A stretch of 64,000 bases of DNA from Spodoptera frugiperda (taxonomy: Eukaryota; Arthropoda; Insecta; Lepidoptera; Noctuidae), in contig NC_064213.1 of the NCBI RefSeq assembly GCF_023101765.2, positions 9,176,001 through 9,240,000 on the forward strand. Reading direction: 5' to 3'. Numbering within the stretch: the first letter of the stretch is position 1; each line of letters begins with the position of its first letter. This document shows, one piece after another, positions 19,876-30,738 of this stretch. Position numbers and translations under genes: made by a program. The notes under the pieces were generated by a model. It searched no databases and was not told the DNA's origin. It saw only the letters and a program-made list of their open reading frames with translations.

Positions 19876-22256
19876 ATGTGGTAAGTGACATTATACTTAT
19901 TTCTGTTTACTTTGAGAATTGATTTTAGGCTTTACTGGAAACCGGTAGAATAACCGTAGTTCCAGCTATTACAGTATTATTAGTAGTAGATCGCTTAGTA
20001 TAGTATATGTACCTACAGTAAAACCTAAAATGCTCTGCGATTACTTGAAAAAGAAAAACCTGTGCCGTAGGTTTCGGTACCCGACCAGTTTCAGAGGCAT
20101 ATTTGTAATGTATGGTAAGTTCTGCTACTATTTGCAGTGAGAATGGTTTACCTTATCTTAGAAAATATTATAGGTTGCGTAGGTTCCAGGTATGCAAGGT
20201 ATGAAGGTAAGTGAGCGATGGTGCATATGTGTGTCATATGCTGGGGCTACACAGTCACGATAATGCAAACATTTGCGCTGTGGTAAAACGACTGGCCACA
20301 GAATACTTCCTATCCCGAATCATTTCCTCCAACACAAATGCCCTACGCGCTGCCCTAAGGTATTGTCGCGACAAACTTCGTGCGGTTGGCATATTCGGGT
20401 TCGCGACATAAATTTCATGAGCAATGAGAGCATCTTAAAGTTCATACTAAAAAAGAAGATAATAAACTTTACTTATGAATGTGAACTATAAGAAAAAAAG
20501 GGATTAAATCTTTTTCTTTATTATTATTTACATATAACATCCATCTTCACCTTTTATTAATCTTTCTGGCCCACTCTTTTTTATTAAAGAAATAGAGATA
20601 AAGAAAATCAAAGAAATAACTATTAGCCGCCAATTGATACAGCACAACTGCCTCGTCCATGGTTTACGTGAAATGAACGCGACGTACTGAAGAATACATT
20701 TTTTGGCCAAGTACTTAGTCATGGGTCGAACACGAACTTTTAAGTGTAGCCGTACAATGAGGACGAGAGAATGGGTTTGTGATGTTTGTTCACTTGTTTG
20801 AACTTGGATAGATCTGAGCCGTGCCGAAGCACGGCCCTCGCACACTTAATTCGGCTCGATTCGACCTGAATGATATCACAGCTTCACAGAAACACCTGCT
20901 GGGACATTTTGTTTGTATAAAATGTTTTGTTTCAGTTGCTGCTTGTTTAAAAGCCTTGCTATATCTTTAGTGGTGTGTATTGTAATACTTCTGATTATTG
21001 GCACATTACTATTAGTTTTCGGTGAGACTCTGATTGACCTGGCGTTTGATAAAATTTTGGATCACGTTTTTGGTATGATTCCAAAATAAATAAATAATTC
21101 CACCATGTGGTAAGTGCAATTATATTGATTTCATTGTTTAAGTAATTAGTAAATCTTACTAATATCATAAATGTTTGTTACTCAATCACGTCTAAACGGC
21201 TGAAGGAATCGGTATGAAATTTGGAACAAGGGTAGATTATGGTCTGGAATACACATAAGCTACTTTTTATCCCACGGAAACGCGGGAACCAAATTGAATG
21301 GAATACAAGACATATAATCTAACATATAATAAAACTGTATAAGTGTTTATTCTGTACATTGAAAATATTAGGCAGTGTTAATAGAAAGATACTAAAGCCA
21401 AAAATTTTCGGCCCCTATTTATTTTTGAGAGGCAAAATCATCCAATGTCTACCCCCGTCTTTGGCGAGGCGATTACTAAAGTCCTCCCGTGGGAAAGGCC
21501 ATTGCCAACTGTTTGAAGTAGAATGTCACCAATAAGTGAGTCACAGTTCCTTGCTTAAAATAGCAGTTCTTGAAGGGTTTTTCAAGTCGTTTTGAAAGTG
21601 CGCACAAGATTTAATCAAAGACTAACTGCCTTACTCAGAGTCATTTAATGGTTACACAAAACAGTCTTTAGCATTCGTTTTCGGGACAAAATCGTTACTA
21701 AGGAATAGGTAGTAGTAGGTAAGGAATAGATAGCCATTAAAATAATGAAATAAATCCAGATTTAAATTCTGTGTAAACAGCTCTATATAACCTTGACCAC
21801 AGAAGAGCTGTTATGTTGAAAGTTGTCTAGGAACGTTACGGACATGCGGTGCGGTTGCTATAATGTTGTATGTCTAAAGAGAGTTCAAATTAGCTCAAAG
21901 AGAAAATGCACTTTTTGGTTTAACTACTGGGCCTATTACGCTCATTTTTCGCATATTGTCAGTCTAGATGATAAAAAATATGTAGTCTAAATTAAATCAT
22001 ATGAGGTTCCCCCATACGGTATTAATACAAGCATTTGGCGGCGCTTTTAGCTATTAAAATCCTCAGCGGTATTTTTTACTTTTACCATTCCGATTTAGTA
22101 CATGCTAGGTATATACCAGTATATATTAGGATTAGGAATAAAACATATTTTCAAAACGAGCATGAGACTATATGGCTGAAGTTGGAACACTTCGGCATTG
22201 GGGTTATCGCTAATTCTATTATAAACATACCTTCATTTAACTTATTAGTGTATTAG
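19876..22256 (+). CDS. Gene A2, small-TM-glycoprotein family, intact three-exon member
   Basis: Exons are 19876-19880 (ATGTG, donor GTAAGT), 20936-21021 (acceptor TTTCAG, donor GTGAGA) and 22099-22256 (acceptor TTTAG), joined in phases 2 and 1. They give 82 residues ending TAG. Order: MCCC cysteine cluster with a basic residue, a helix at about residues 9-30 (LAISLVVCIVILLIIGTLLL), then a basic Tyr-rich ectodomain (HARYIPVYIRIRNKTYF) with one NKT sequon. AATAAA is near 22322. I infer the N-terminus is cytosolic, with cysteines that could be acylated, and the C-terminus is outside. Reading through the exon 2 donor gives an alternative 52-residue form that stops at 21087-21089. The first exon of B2 lies inside intron 2. 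Function unknown. Confidence 0.6.
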
Positions 22257-22819
22257 TGTAAAGAAGAAAGCATCCACCATCACCTTTTATTCTTTTTTGA
22301 CTCTTTTATTTTTATTAAAGAAATAAAGATCAAGAAAATTAGAATAGGGAATTATTATTAGCCGCTATTTGATACAGCGCAACTCCCTCGTCCATGTTTT
22401 ACGTACGTACGTACTGAAGATTTTTTTTGTAGCCTCAGCATGACAGAGAGAATGGGTTTGAAATTATTGTTCAGTTTGACTGAATATTTTATTCTATAAT
22501 TTTTTTTATTCAGCTAGGAGTCATAATTTTCTACTGGTAAGTAGATTGTTTTTATTGCAATATTTTAAAGCTTTATTAATTTTGGTATAAATAGAATTAA
22601 GTGTGCGAGACCCTTGCTTCGGCAAGATGGGTCGGGTCGATCTGAATGATATCAAGGCCTCACAGAAAACATGCACCTTCCGGGACATCCTGTTTGTATA
22701 AAATGTTTTGTTTCAGTTGCTGCTTTTTTAAAAGCATTGGTTTATGTTTACTGATGTGCATTCCACTGCTTGTGACTGCTGCTGTGTTAATATACGTGAT
22801 TAGTCAGTTGGCTAAATAG
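21105..22819 (+). CDS. Gene B2, small transmembrane peptide, interleaved with A2
   Basis: Exon 1 is ATGTG at 21105-21109 (donor GTAAGT), 16 nt after the read-through stop of A2. Exon 2 is 22717-22819 (acceptor GTTTTGTTTCAG), ending TAG. The product has 35 residues: MCCCFFKSIG, then a helix (LCLLMCIPLLVTAAVLIYVI) and a short tail SQLAK. About 400 bp before exon 2 is homologous to the sequence before A1 and A2 exon 2, so B2 is a paralogue of A. The phase-1 donor seen in A is degenerate here (TACGTGATT), and no exon 3 was found. The A2 third exon lies within B2's first intron. No TATA box of its own is evident. Confidence 0.5.
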
Positions 22820-23231
22820 AAAGTACCATGTGTGTGTTGCCCAAGACGGGAGCAACACCTAAATAAATAGATTACTATACGTAGTTAAGAGTTGAGATAG
22901 CTTTTAATACAATAAATAATTTTCAAAATTCCTATTGGTCGTTCATTGAGTGATTACCAGTGCCTGTGTATGTGAACTGAGGGACCTTATCGTAGATTTG
23001 CTTTCTTTTCATGAGATGCTCGCATTTCATAAAATATTTTAATGTTTATTGGTAAATGATAAGAAATAGTTTCTCTATATGGGCAACTAAACGTGCGGCT
23101 TTTTCATGTAATGGTCAAGGTTAGTTGATCATATCGTGAAATAGTTACATTAATTACTGGTAGAGGCGCTGCACGCGGTTTGTTTAATGTGAAGATGGTG
23201 GCCGCTGGTGAAAATGTTGTTTCTCGCAGTG
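22820..23231. other. Intergenic, no gene seen
   Basis: AT-rich flank of B2. No ORF or repeat signature was strong enough to call. Confidence 0.4.
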
Positions 23232-23430
23232 AAAAAGTTAATAATCTATAATATAAAATAAGTTGATATTTATAACTCCAGAACGCACGCACCGATTCCA
23301 CGGTTTTGCATTCGTTGAAAAGGTGAGACCTTTAGGCTCCACGAGGCTTATAGCAGAAAAAAAAACAAATAATTTCAAAAGCCCAAATACTGCAAGTCAT
23401 AATTGTATGCGGACGAAGTCGTGGGTAGTT
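23232..23430 (-). repeat. Lepidopteran interspersed repeat (GGTTTTGCATTCGT type)
   Basis: Contains TAACTCCAGAACGCACGCAC and CCACGGTTTTGCATTCGTTG, ending GACGAAGTCGTGGGTAGTTG. It is inverted relative to the copies at 27269-27452 and 40322-40515. Confidence 0.65.
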
Positions 23431-23999
23431 GCTAGTTCGTTATTAAATGAAGAAGGCTGTGATAACATTTGGTTGGCTTTAGTTACTTGTGGCATGATAT
23501 TTTCAGTGCTTTTGGTATTACAGAATAGGAAATAATATGCTGAAACACTACCGGTAAACTGTGGCAACTTTACCGAACCCTTGGCAACTTTACAATAAAC
23601 TCATGTATCTGAAAAATCTACCCACTAAAATACCCACTTTCTCTGAATCTGCCATCTGAATTTTGTTTCCGTCAAAATCTTTTTTTTTAATCTATCGCTA
23701 CAGATAAAATTTTAAGTATATCTAATGCCAATACTACCAACAATATACCTTGTAGGTTGGTACATTGTAGGTAGTATCAGCATTTAGCTATAATGTCTAT
23801 TAGCTGTCAAATCAAAGAAGTTATTATTTACAATATTACATTTATTTTACAGTAAATACAAATTAACATTTATAATTATCAGATGCTAGAAAAATATTTT
23901 TAATAGTTCTTTTTGTGTTTACAGATTTGAAATATAAATATGACGTACAAATTGATTTGAATTAGTTATTTTCGTAACTATTATTACCACAAAATAGCA
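23431..23999. other. AT-rich interval with a short hydrophobic frame
   Basis: At 23431-23535 the frame that leaves the repeat encodes a hydrophobic stretch (LALVTCGMIFSVLLVLQNRK) before TAA. It resembles a family helix in style only, with no acceptor or Cys start. The rest is AT-rich with no gene. Confidence 0.3.
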
Positions 24000-24285
24000 A
24001 CGTCACACCTTTTATCACCGAAGGGGTAGGCAGAAGTGCTCATTACGACACGTGATGCCGCTATACAATGTACACCTACTTTTCACCATTTATGTTATAA
24101 GTCCCATGTAATAGGGGGTGAGTCTATTGCCATATACTGGACACAATTCCAGACTCCGTGCTACTACTTAAATTTTTTCGAAAAACCGAAAAAAGCCCAG
24201 TAATACTTCCCCCGACCCGGTAATCGAACCCGAGACCCTTTGTTCGGCAGTCCCACTTGCGACTACTTGACCAACGAGGCAGTTT
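24000..24285 (-). mobile_element. tRNA-derived SINE
   Basis: On the minus strand the head reads a tRNA-like GCCTCGTTGGTCAAGTAGTC and a B-box-like GGGTTCGATTACC. It is followed by a body with GGCTTTTTTCGG, then CACCCCCTATTACATGGGAC. The 3' end is at about 24000 (AAGGTGTGACG). Related pieces are at 48.25, 55.92, 58.6 and 62.27 kb. Confidence 0.75.
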
Positions 24286-24325
24286 ATTACGACAAAGAAC
24301 TAAAATTAAGTACCAGTTAACAACC

Positions 24326-26283
24326 TTTTTTTTTTTTTTTTTTTTTGAGGGGGAAAATCATCCAATGACTTCTCCCGCCTTGGGTGAGGCGGGAGGGAGT
24401 GTCAGACTCTTACTGACTAAAAACCACCCCGTTCCTTCTCCTGCTTTGAGCCGGAGCCCCGGTAACCTTTTACGTTGTCCGCAGCTCCGGATCAGGCATC
24501 AGCCCAACTGGGCCCCATCTGTGGTGGTCTGGCTCTTTGAGGCGCGCGCGGAACGCGACGCGCCGTACGCACGGGTCTGGTTGTGGTCGGGCGGCGAGCT
24601 ACCCTTACTCGCCGTCCGCAGACCCGCACTTACGGTGGCCGGAGATCGTCACGCGATCCCCGACGCCCGGAGTGTCTTCTGCGGCGGCTGGGGCGTGAGG
24701 AGGATCGTTCCCTCACGCGCTCCGCCTCCTCCTTAGCTAGCATGACTGCTTCGCAGAAGGAGGAGACGGCGTCCCATTCCCCCTCGCTCCGCACCATGGC
24801 CTGAACCAAAGCCGGACGCGAGAGGTCACCGTCGCTGATCACATCCCTGAGGACACGGCGGTGCTCAGCCCATGCAGGGCACACCGCTACTGTATGCTCC
24901 ACCGTGTCCTCCGGGTGATCCACGCAATGCCGACACCCGGGCGTTTCCTCCCGCCGAATCCGAAACAGGTACCTACCGAAACTTCCGTGTCCGGTAAGCA
25001 CCTGCGTCAGGCGGTAGGTGAGGACGCCGTGACGCCTCTCTAGCCACTCCTCAAAGAGGGGACTTACCGCTGCTATAACAGCGAGCCCAGCCCTCGGTTG
25101 CGACAGTCGTTGCTTCCATTCCGCCATGAGATCCCGCCGGAGCTCATCCCGCCACGCACTGATCTGACGCGGCAGCGGAGTTTCGCCCCGGCGATGCGCC
25201 TCCGCACGTAACCTATATACGTCCGCGAGCACTTTCGCCTCCAGATCCCACGGCGGTAATCCGGCAAGGAGGTTAGCCGCCTCCCCGGAGATCGTGCGGT
25301 ACCCACGGATCATCCGAATGGCCATGACCCTCTGGGATGAAACCAGCGCGCGAGCTGGTCGTCGCCTTAAATTTGGTGCCCACACCGGGGCCCCATAGAG
25401 GGCCATGGACCGCACAATCCCCGCGTACAACCTCCGGCAGGAGGCGTTTGGTCCCCCGAGGTTGGGTAGGAGCCGCTTTAGAGCAGCCCCCGTTCGTTCC
25501 AACTTGGGAGCCAAACGTCGGAAATGTTCCTCGAATTTCCACCGACTGTCGAGGACGAGTCCCAGGTACTTCATCGTCACCTCGATGCCGATGGAAACCC
25601 CTCCTGCCATGATCTGGAACCCACCCGGAGGTGGCGCATTCCCGCGGCCATAAAAACACATGGCCTCGGACTTATGAAGTGCCACCTCGAGTCCCAGCTG
25701 CCGGATCCTTGCAACGACTATCGCAACCGCTCTCGTCATCAAGTCGGCCGCCACCTGGTGCGACCTCCCGTGTGCTAGTACTAGCGTATCGTCAGCGTAG
25801 CAAACCACGCTGACGCCGCTCGGGAGGTCGGTGCGCAGCACCCAGTCGTAGCCTATGTTCCACAGGAGCGGTCCCAGGACCGATCCCTGTGGAACACCGC
25901 GCGACATCTCTCGCCGGTTCCACTCACCTCGGTGACCGGGGTAGATGACGGATCTGTCCGTCAGATAAGCCTCGACTATACGACGGAGATAGGTAGGCAC
26001 CCGATGATACCGTAGTGCCTCCAAAATGCAGCTCCAGGGCAGAGAGTTGAAGGCGTTGGCGATGTCCAAAGACACCGCCACGACGACCTTACCCCTGGAC
26101 ACTGCAGACCCCGTCGTAAGGTCCCTCACGCGCATGATGGCGTCCACCGTGGAGCGCCCTCTGCGGAAGCCGAACTGGCCGTCCGCGAGGTCCGGCCCTG
26201 TTCCCGTCAGGTGCGCGACGAGGCGGTTTGAAATTATTCTTTCAAACAGTTTTCCCACCTCGTCGAGTAGCACGATGGGCCGG
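24326..26283 (-). mobile_element. 5'-truncated R1-like non-LTR retrotransposon with 14-bp TSD
   Basis: The insertion is bounded by ACCAGTTAACAACC at 24312-24325 and 26284-26297. The poly(A) tail is the T-run beginning at 24326. The 3' UTR carries the family signature seen in short copies elsewhere in the window. The 5' end is cut inside the reverse transcriptase. Intact TSDs and a long open frame say the insertion is fairly young. Confidence 0.9.
24630..26273 (-). CDS. R1-like retrotransposon ORF2, RT C-terminal two-thirds
   Basis: A 547-residue open frame that continues upstream in frame to the truncation point. Visible parts in order: RT fingers/palm (QFGFRRGRSTVDAIM), SRGVPQGSVLGPLLW, the catalytic CYADDTLVLAHG, thumb and linker, then a CCHC knuckle (CRHCVDHPEDTVEHTVAVC), and a basic C-terminus ending RDDLRPP. 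The endonuclease and the first RT blocks are missing because of 5' truncation. The polymerase would copy the element's own RNA at a nicked target. Assignment to the R1 clade rests on motif style, not a tree. GC content is far above the surroundings. Confidence 0.85.
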   Translation of the reverse strand: MLLDEVGKLFERIISNRLVAHLTGTGPDLADGQFGFRRGRSTVDAIMRVRDLTTGSAVSRGKVVVAVSLDIANAFNSLPWSCILEALRYHRVPTYLRRIVEAYLTDRSVIYPGHRGEWNRREMSRGVPQGSVLGPLLWNIGYDWVLRTDLPSGVSVVCYADDTLVLAHGRSHQVAADLMTRAVAIVVARIRQLGLEVALHKSEAMCFYGRGNAPPPGGFQIMAGGVSIGIEVTMKYLGLVLDSRWKFEEHFRRLAPKLERTGAALKRLLPNLGGPNASCRRLYAGIVRSMALYGAPVWAPNLRRRPARALVSSQRVMAIRMIRGYRTISGEAANLLAGLPPWDLEAKVLADVYRLRAEAHRRGETPLPRQISAWRDELRRDLMAEWKQRLSQPRAGLAVIAAVSPLFEEWLERRHGVLTYRLTQVLTGHGSFGRYLFRIRREETPGCRHCVDHPEDTVEHTVAVCPAWAEHRRVLRDVISDGDLSRPALVQAMVRSEGEWDAVSSFCEAVMLAKEEAERVRERSSSRPSRRRRHSGRRGSRDDLRPP

Positions 26284-26297
26284 ACCAGTTAACAACC

Positions 26298-26691
26298 TAA
26301 TGATATAAAAAGTAACAATACAATATAACATTTATTTTACAACAAATACAAAATAAAATGTATAATTATCAGATGCTAGAGAAATATCGGATGACAAACA
26401 TATTGTTTACATTATAATTATTTATATTTTAGTTTCTTATTCGCTGTGTTTACAGTTTTTAAGGAATGAAACTAAAACATTTACATTCAACCGTTATTGA
26501 AAATTTCTGTCTTTATTCTAAAACTTGATACAACAGAATTTAACATACAAATGTGATAATTAGTATTAATAGAAGTTGACAATGACGGTCATTGTATTTA
26601 AATGCTACTATAAATATCTAGATGAAAGTCTGCATATACTGTGAAATGTCGTTGACGCCTCAGATATTTTATAACAATCAATAATAATAAT
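26298..26691. other. AT-rich flank
   Basis: No ORF or repeat recognised. It includes a second copy of phrases found left of the LINE (ACATTTATTTTACA, AATTATCAGATGCTAGA at 26326 and 26366 versus 23838 and 23875). A stretch of about 100 bp is therefore directly repeated on both sides of the SINE and LINE block. Confidence 0.4.
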
Positions 26692-26712
26692 ATGCTTTTG
26701 AAGAATTTGCTT

Positions 26713-26962
26713 CTACTGAGAACACCAGCGGAGGATGCCAGAGTTTCTATGAAATCTGATCCCACTTCCAATAGCTATGTGAGTTTCATCATTGGATAGG
26801 GAATTTTGAGCTGTATAAAAGTTACTATGGTGCCAAGTTCCAAATCTTAGTTAACCTTATACCTTAATTATTCTTACCTCTTCGTTCAGATATAAGTTTA
26901 TAAACTGACATGGTCACTATCACTAACACTATTATTAGAACTCGAAACGGGATATTTACCAT
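26713..26962 (-). CDS. Possible two-exon small TM protein (minus strand)
   Basis: On the minus strand, ATG at 26962 opens 28 codons with a hydrophobic core (RVLIIVLVIVTMSVYKLI) and ends in phase 1 at donor GTAAGA (exon 26962-26878). After acceptor TTTTATACAG, a second exon (26810-26713) continues in phase for 31 more codons to TAG, total 60 residues. Helix plus phase-1 intron mimics the plus-strand family, but there is no Cys start and no clear sequence match. Parts of this region resemble the repeat-like block near 61.4 kb, so a transposon relic is a real alternative. The plus strand also offers a spliceable frame here. Confidence 0.25.
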
Positions 26963-27059
26963 GTTTTTCTATTTTAATGAGTTTCCAATATTTCAGTACT
27001 GTTGCAAGCGCCATGATCACGGATGGACTGGAGTATATGAGGGTGGACGTGGTGGATAA

Positions 27060-27268
27060 ACAAATAAAATATTTAGGACTTAATTCATATCATGTATAGC
27101 AATATGATGAAATGTCACGTGCCTTAACTAGGTTCGAAACCTGTACATTAGGCAAATAAAAATGCTTAGCATAGAATAATAAGGTCTAAAATTAACAATT
27201 GTATAATCATTCTTACATTACATTATTTGATTACTCAAATTATACCTATATACAGAAATGTATACCTA
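27060..27268. other. AT-rich interval, no gene seen
   Basis: No open frame, repeat signature or regulatory site could be supported. Confidence 0.4.
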
Positions 27269-27452
27269 ACTAGCAAACTCGGCGAACTCCGTTTCGCCAC
27301 AATTTTTTTTTCCTGATTTTTCTTTGCTATAAACCTCACGGAGTCCGAGACCTTTCCAACGAATGCAAAACCGTGTAAATCGGTTCGTGCGTTCCGGAGT
27401 TATAGCGTCAGGAAGGAAAACCTGACTTATTTTTATATAATAGATTAATTAC
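27269..27452 (+). repeat. Lepidopteran interspersed repeat (CGGCGAACTCCGTTTCG type)
   Basis: Starts AACTAGCAAACTCGGCGAAC, with CCAACGAATGCAAAACCGTG and GCGTCAGGAAGGAAAACCTG, ending TATAATAGATTA. Same family as 40322-40515 and, inverted, 23232-23430. Confidence 0.7.
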
Positions 27453-27964
27453 CTACAATTACATGTTTGCAATTTTATTTACATACAGTCGGCAAATATT
27501 GGCTACTTTTAATATGGCTCTCTGTGCTCGTTCCAAAGATAGCATAGAGGTTTTATGTACACCACCCCATGAGGTAATACATAGGTGAGAATGAACTAAC
27601 ATAGTGCCATGTACATTTGAGTTATTAGTTTAGTATCGGCAATTTTTCGTAACATTTTAAAAACAAACATAAGTTTACGTATTCTAGATACCAAGCTTTA
27701 TGTATTAATTTGAAAATAGTATTTCACCAGTAAACCACTTTATTTAACACCACATTCCAGTAAACAGTCATCAGATAGTATCAACATCTGCAGAATACTA
27801 CGTCGGAATATTTGAATAACTCCTAACGGTACCTGAAAAAGAAAAAAAAACATTATCAATTAGTATGAAGGTAGTATTTATGTGGTACTCAAGACTCAAT
27901 ACTCAATTCTTTATTGCATTCCACAATGTAGGCTTAGGTGGTAAACAATTGGTAGGTAACAATA

Positions 27965-28702
27965 CGACACCAGCAATTTATACTACGCTAACTCGAAATT
28001 TGGAAAAAACTTTTTTTATGCCAAGTTGCTTAAAATGTGTGTTTACATACGTCATAAAAAAATTGAGAAGAAATATGCAAAAATAAGAAAGAACAAATCT
28101 TATAAAACGCTAACTAAAGGTACTTTTTGAAATCACTCGATTTATATAACGCCAACTATTATTAGCGGAGTGTGCGCGCGGATCACTTTGGTCAAAGTCC
28201 GTGCAACACTGCACTAACTCATAGTTAGCGTAGTTTAGTGCGTTCGTGTGTATACTTGTTCGTTTGTAAAATGAACGACTTAGCGACTTTTACATAGTAA
28301 ATACTTATGTGTTAACGTATTAATTAGTTTATTAATGGTACGTTGACTATTCTTTTTGTAAGTAAGTACATGTTCTTTATAAAATATTGAAATATGCATC
28401 AGATGATTGATCATGCACTACGACGTCCCGTACTACACTACGCTAACATAAGTTAGACGTGTATAAAATGTATTTTTTTTGATGAATTACGTTTATATAC
28501 GGCTAACTTGCGCTAAAACAAAAAATAGAAATAATTAAGGAAATATAAATATGAGATATTACAATGAATAAATTAAATATTAAGCATACCAAATTTCAAA
28601 AAAATATCTTAATTAATGTAAAAGTTATCACGTTTTTCCCTTTAAACGCCTCTACTGTAAAGTACGCTTTTTGAGTTAGCGTAGTATAAATTGCTGGTGT
28701 CG
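27965..28702. mobile_element. TIR element, about 30-bp inverted ends, AATA target duplication
   Basis: Ends CGACACCAGCAATTTATACT and its complement, then ACGCTAACTC, are inverted for about 30 bp. AATA is present on each side (27961-27964 and 28703-28706). The interior repeats ACGCTAAC-like words in both orientations at about 28108, 28225, 28441 and 28503. No transposase frame, so it is a non-autonomous element of unassigned superfamily. Confidence 0.8.
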
Positions 28703-28706
28703 AATA

Positions 28707-29929
28707 GTGGACCCTGTCGGGCACAGCAAAAGATAATAAAAACATATAAAGAGAGGACTTTATATTTAAATAACTTATATTGCTGGTATTGCTGATGTTG
28801 CAAGTATTATAATTATCACTAGCCGGAAGACATCCCCTGTTGAACAAAGGCATCCCCTTTAATCCTTATACTTTATTAGACAACTCGTCAAAACTCACCC
28901 ACTACTTAAGTGGGTGTGTTTCTGACCTTGATTCTGACGATATCGTCGTTTCACCCAGTGGAAAGTACACGCTTCGTATTCCGGTGTATTTTCTACAAGA
29001 ATATAGTTTATAGTACTTACCATCTCTAAAATAAGTTTCATATGCGCAGCTGGTATAGGCCGGTAACTACCGGTATAAAAAATTGTATAATTTCTATTCT
29101 GGATTGTTGATGCTGAACTACTACTGATGTAGTAGCAATGCCAACACTGTAATCAATTTAAAAATGAGAAAGTATAAAAGCTAGCTATCTAACTCAAACA
29201 ACAAACAAAAATATTTGTATAAAGGTTTAAAAGCAAAAATCAAAAACTTGTTATAGGTTTTACCTTCATTGTATTACTTCTTAAAACAAAATATATACGC
29301 AAATTAAAGTGTTTCTTTATGAGGTCAAATCGAATAAATAAACCAACATGAAACACAATATACTTTCGCGATATACATATCAACAAAAGTTCCAAATTTT
29401 AAAGAGAACACAATCCACATCACAGTTCTTCTTTTTTATAGGAAAATAATCACAATATTTTCAATAAATATATTTTTACAAAATTGACATTTCATATTTT
29501 TGTTTCTTTTATTTAATTCATATTTAATTGTCATTAAGCAAAAAGTATTTACTTACATGCCAGTATTAAATTGTTTATTTATTACCAAATAGTATACGTA
29601 TGTATTTGTGTAAAAAAAAAAGGAAAAAAAGGAATTATTTTGTAGAAATTGTAATACAGTACTGGATTAATGTGTTTAGTAATTTTAATATTTTCAAAAA
29701 AAAAAAAATTATGATTAAATGTTAAAGTATTTTTGAACTGTGTGGCCACAGAAAATATTCATTTTGACAGCATTTATTTACGGAGAGGGGTTTTAGCGTA
29801 GACAGAGAAGAGGTATAGACCACGGCATAGCGTGGCCACATGAGATAACACTACTGATAGGCGAGTGTTGCCCACCATAGAAAAAATAATCCCTCCATTT
29901 CGCACTTAAAGTCGAATAAATGTAATAGG
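28707..29929. other. Gene-free AT-rich stretch
   Basis: Contains one dispersed-repeat motif (AGCCGGAAGACATCCCCTGT at about 28821) and A-runs. No supported coding frame. It ends at the target duplication of the LTR element. Confidence 0.5.
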
Positions 29930-29934
29930 TTCCT

Positions 29935-30174
29935 TGTCTATTCTGTTTACATTACTTATTTATTTACTATGACAAAAGTCAATGTCAAGTCAAATGTTCT
30001 TAGTTTAGTACCTTTATTAAATAATAGATGACACTGTGCCGTGACGTCATTTTCTACATGGCGATGTTAAGAGTCTCCGTCAATATATGACCTGAGCAGT
30101 GTTTTATGCAATAAATTGTCTTACTCTGGACACGATTGTTTTATTTCTCACGAGATATTTTTGGGACGTGAACA
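29935..30174 (+). repeat. 5' LTR of BEL/Pao element
   Basis: 240 bp, TGTCTATTCTG to GGACGTGAACA. It contains ATGCAATAAATTG, a likely polyadenylation signal, near its 3' part. No difference from the 3' LTR was found by reading. Confidence 0.9.
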
Positions 30175-30738
30175 AGTGGTCCTTCGGAGCCGGGTGAAGG
30201 ACTGGTGTGCATCGTCTTCCTGTGGTCGTAGGGTTGCATGGTCAACCTGCCGCGAGTGGCGCGAGTGTAACGTCAGCGCGGGCAGCATCGGCGGATCGTA
30301 TAAGTTTGGCGCTTACGCGTATATGTACAAGTGGTACACAGCGGTCGGCGGTGGTTCCTGTTGGCGTGCGCGGCAGCTGCGGTGCGGGAGGAGGAGTACC
30401 CCGCATATCATTGCGACGAGCTACGTAAAAGTGAGTGACAGTGAAGTGATGTGATACGAGGACAAACTGTGAGTACTTTATAATATCAAAGTGACTAAAT
30501 TAATACATTGAGACTTAACCATAACAGGCAAATTTAGAACTTATTAACTTAGAAAATTTTACTTAACAATTTGGACTTAGAATAATTTCGATAAAAAGTG
30601 AACCACGGGGAACCTATGCCCGATTTTGCAGCGAAGTGTAATAAGTTCAAAGACTTGTGATTTTTTACGTGTTGACTACGGACTTAGCATAACTTTCCAG
30701 AACAGTTTGTGTAAAGTACTTTGTTTATTTATATCAAC

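Larger units (their letters stand above)
17390..22236 (+). repeat. Segmental tandem duplication, copy 2
   Basis: Near-identical to 9878-16957 in the same orientation. It lacks the 14177-15195 segment and the 15673-16934 insertion. It holds gene A2 and the first exon of B2, and its right edge continues into sequence homologous to the A introns, then B2 exon 2. Confidence 0.85.

Noticed and set aside
24205..24285. Possible tRNA gene
   Set aside because: The A- and B-box-like parts belong to a SINE head; the cloverleaf is degenerate and SINE body sequence follows.
24257..24804. Plus-strand frames across the R1-like 3' UTR and C-terminus
   Set aside because: Antisense shadows of the GC-rich LINE ORF.
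30116..30454. 112-codon frame overlapping the 5' LTR end and leader
   Set aside because: It spans the LTR boundary and primer-binding region of the BEL/Pao element; the real gag starts at 30739.
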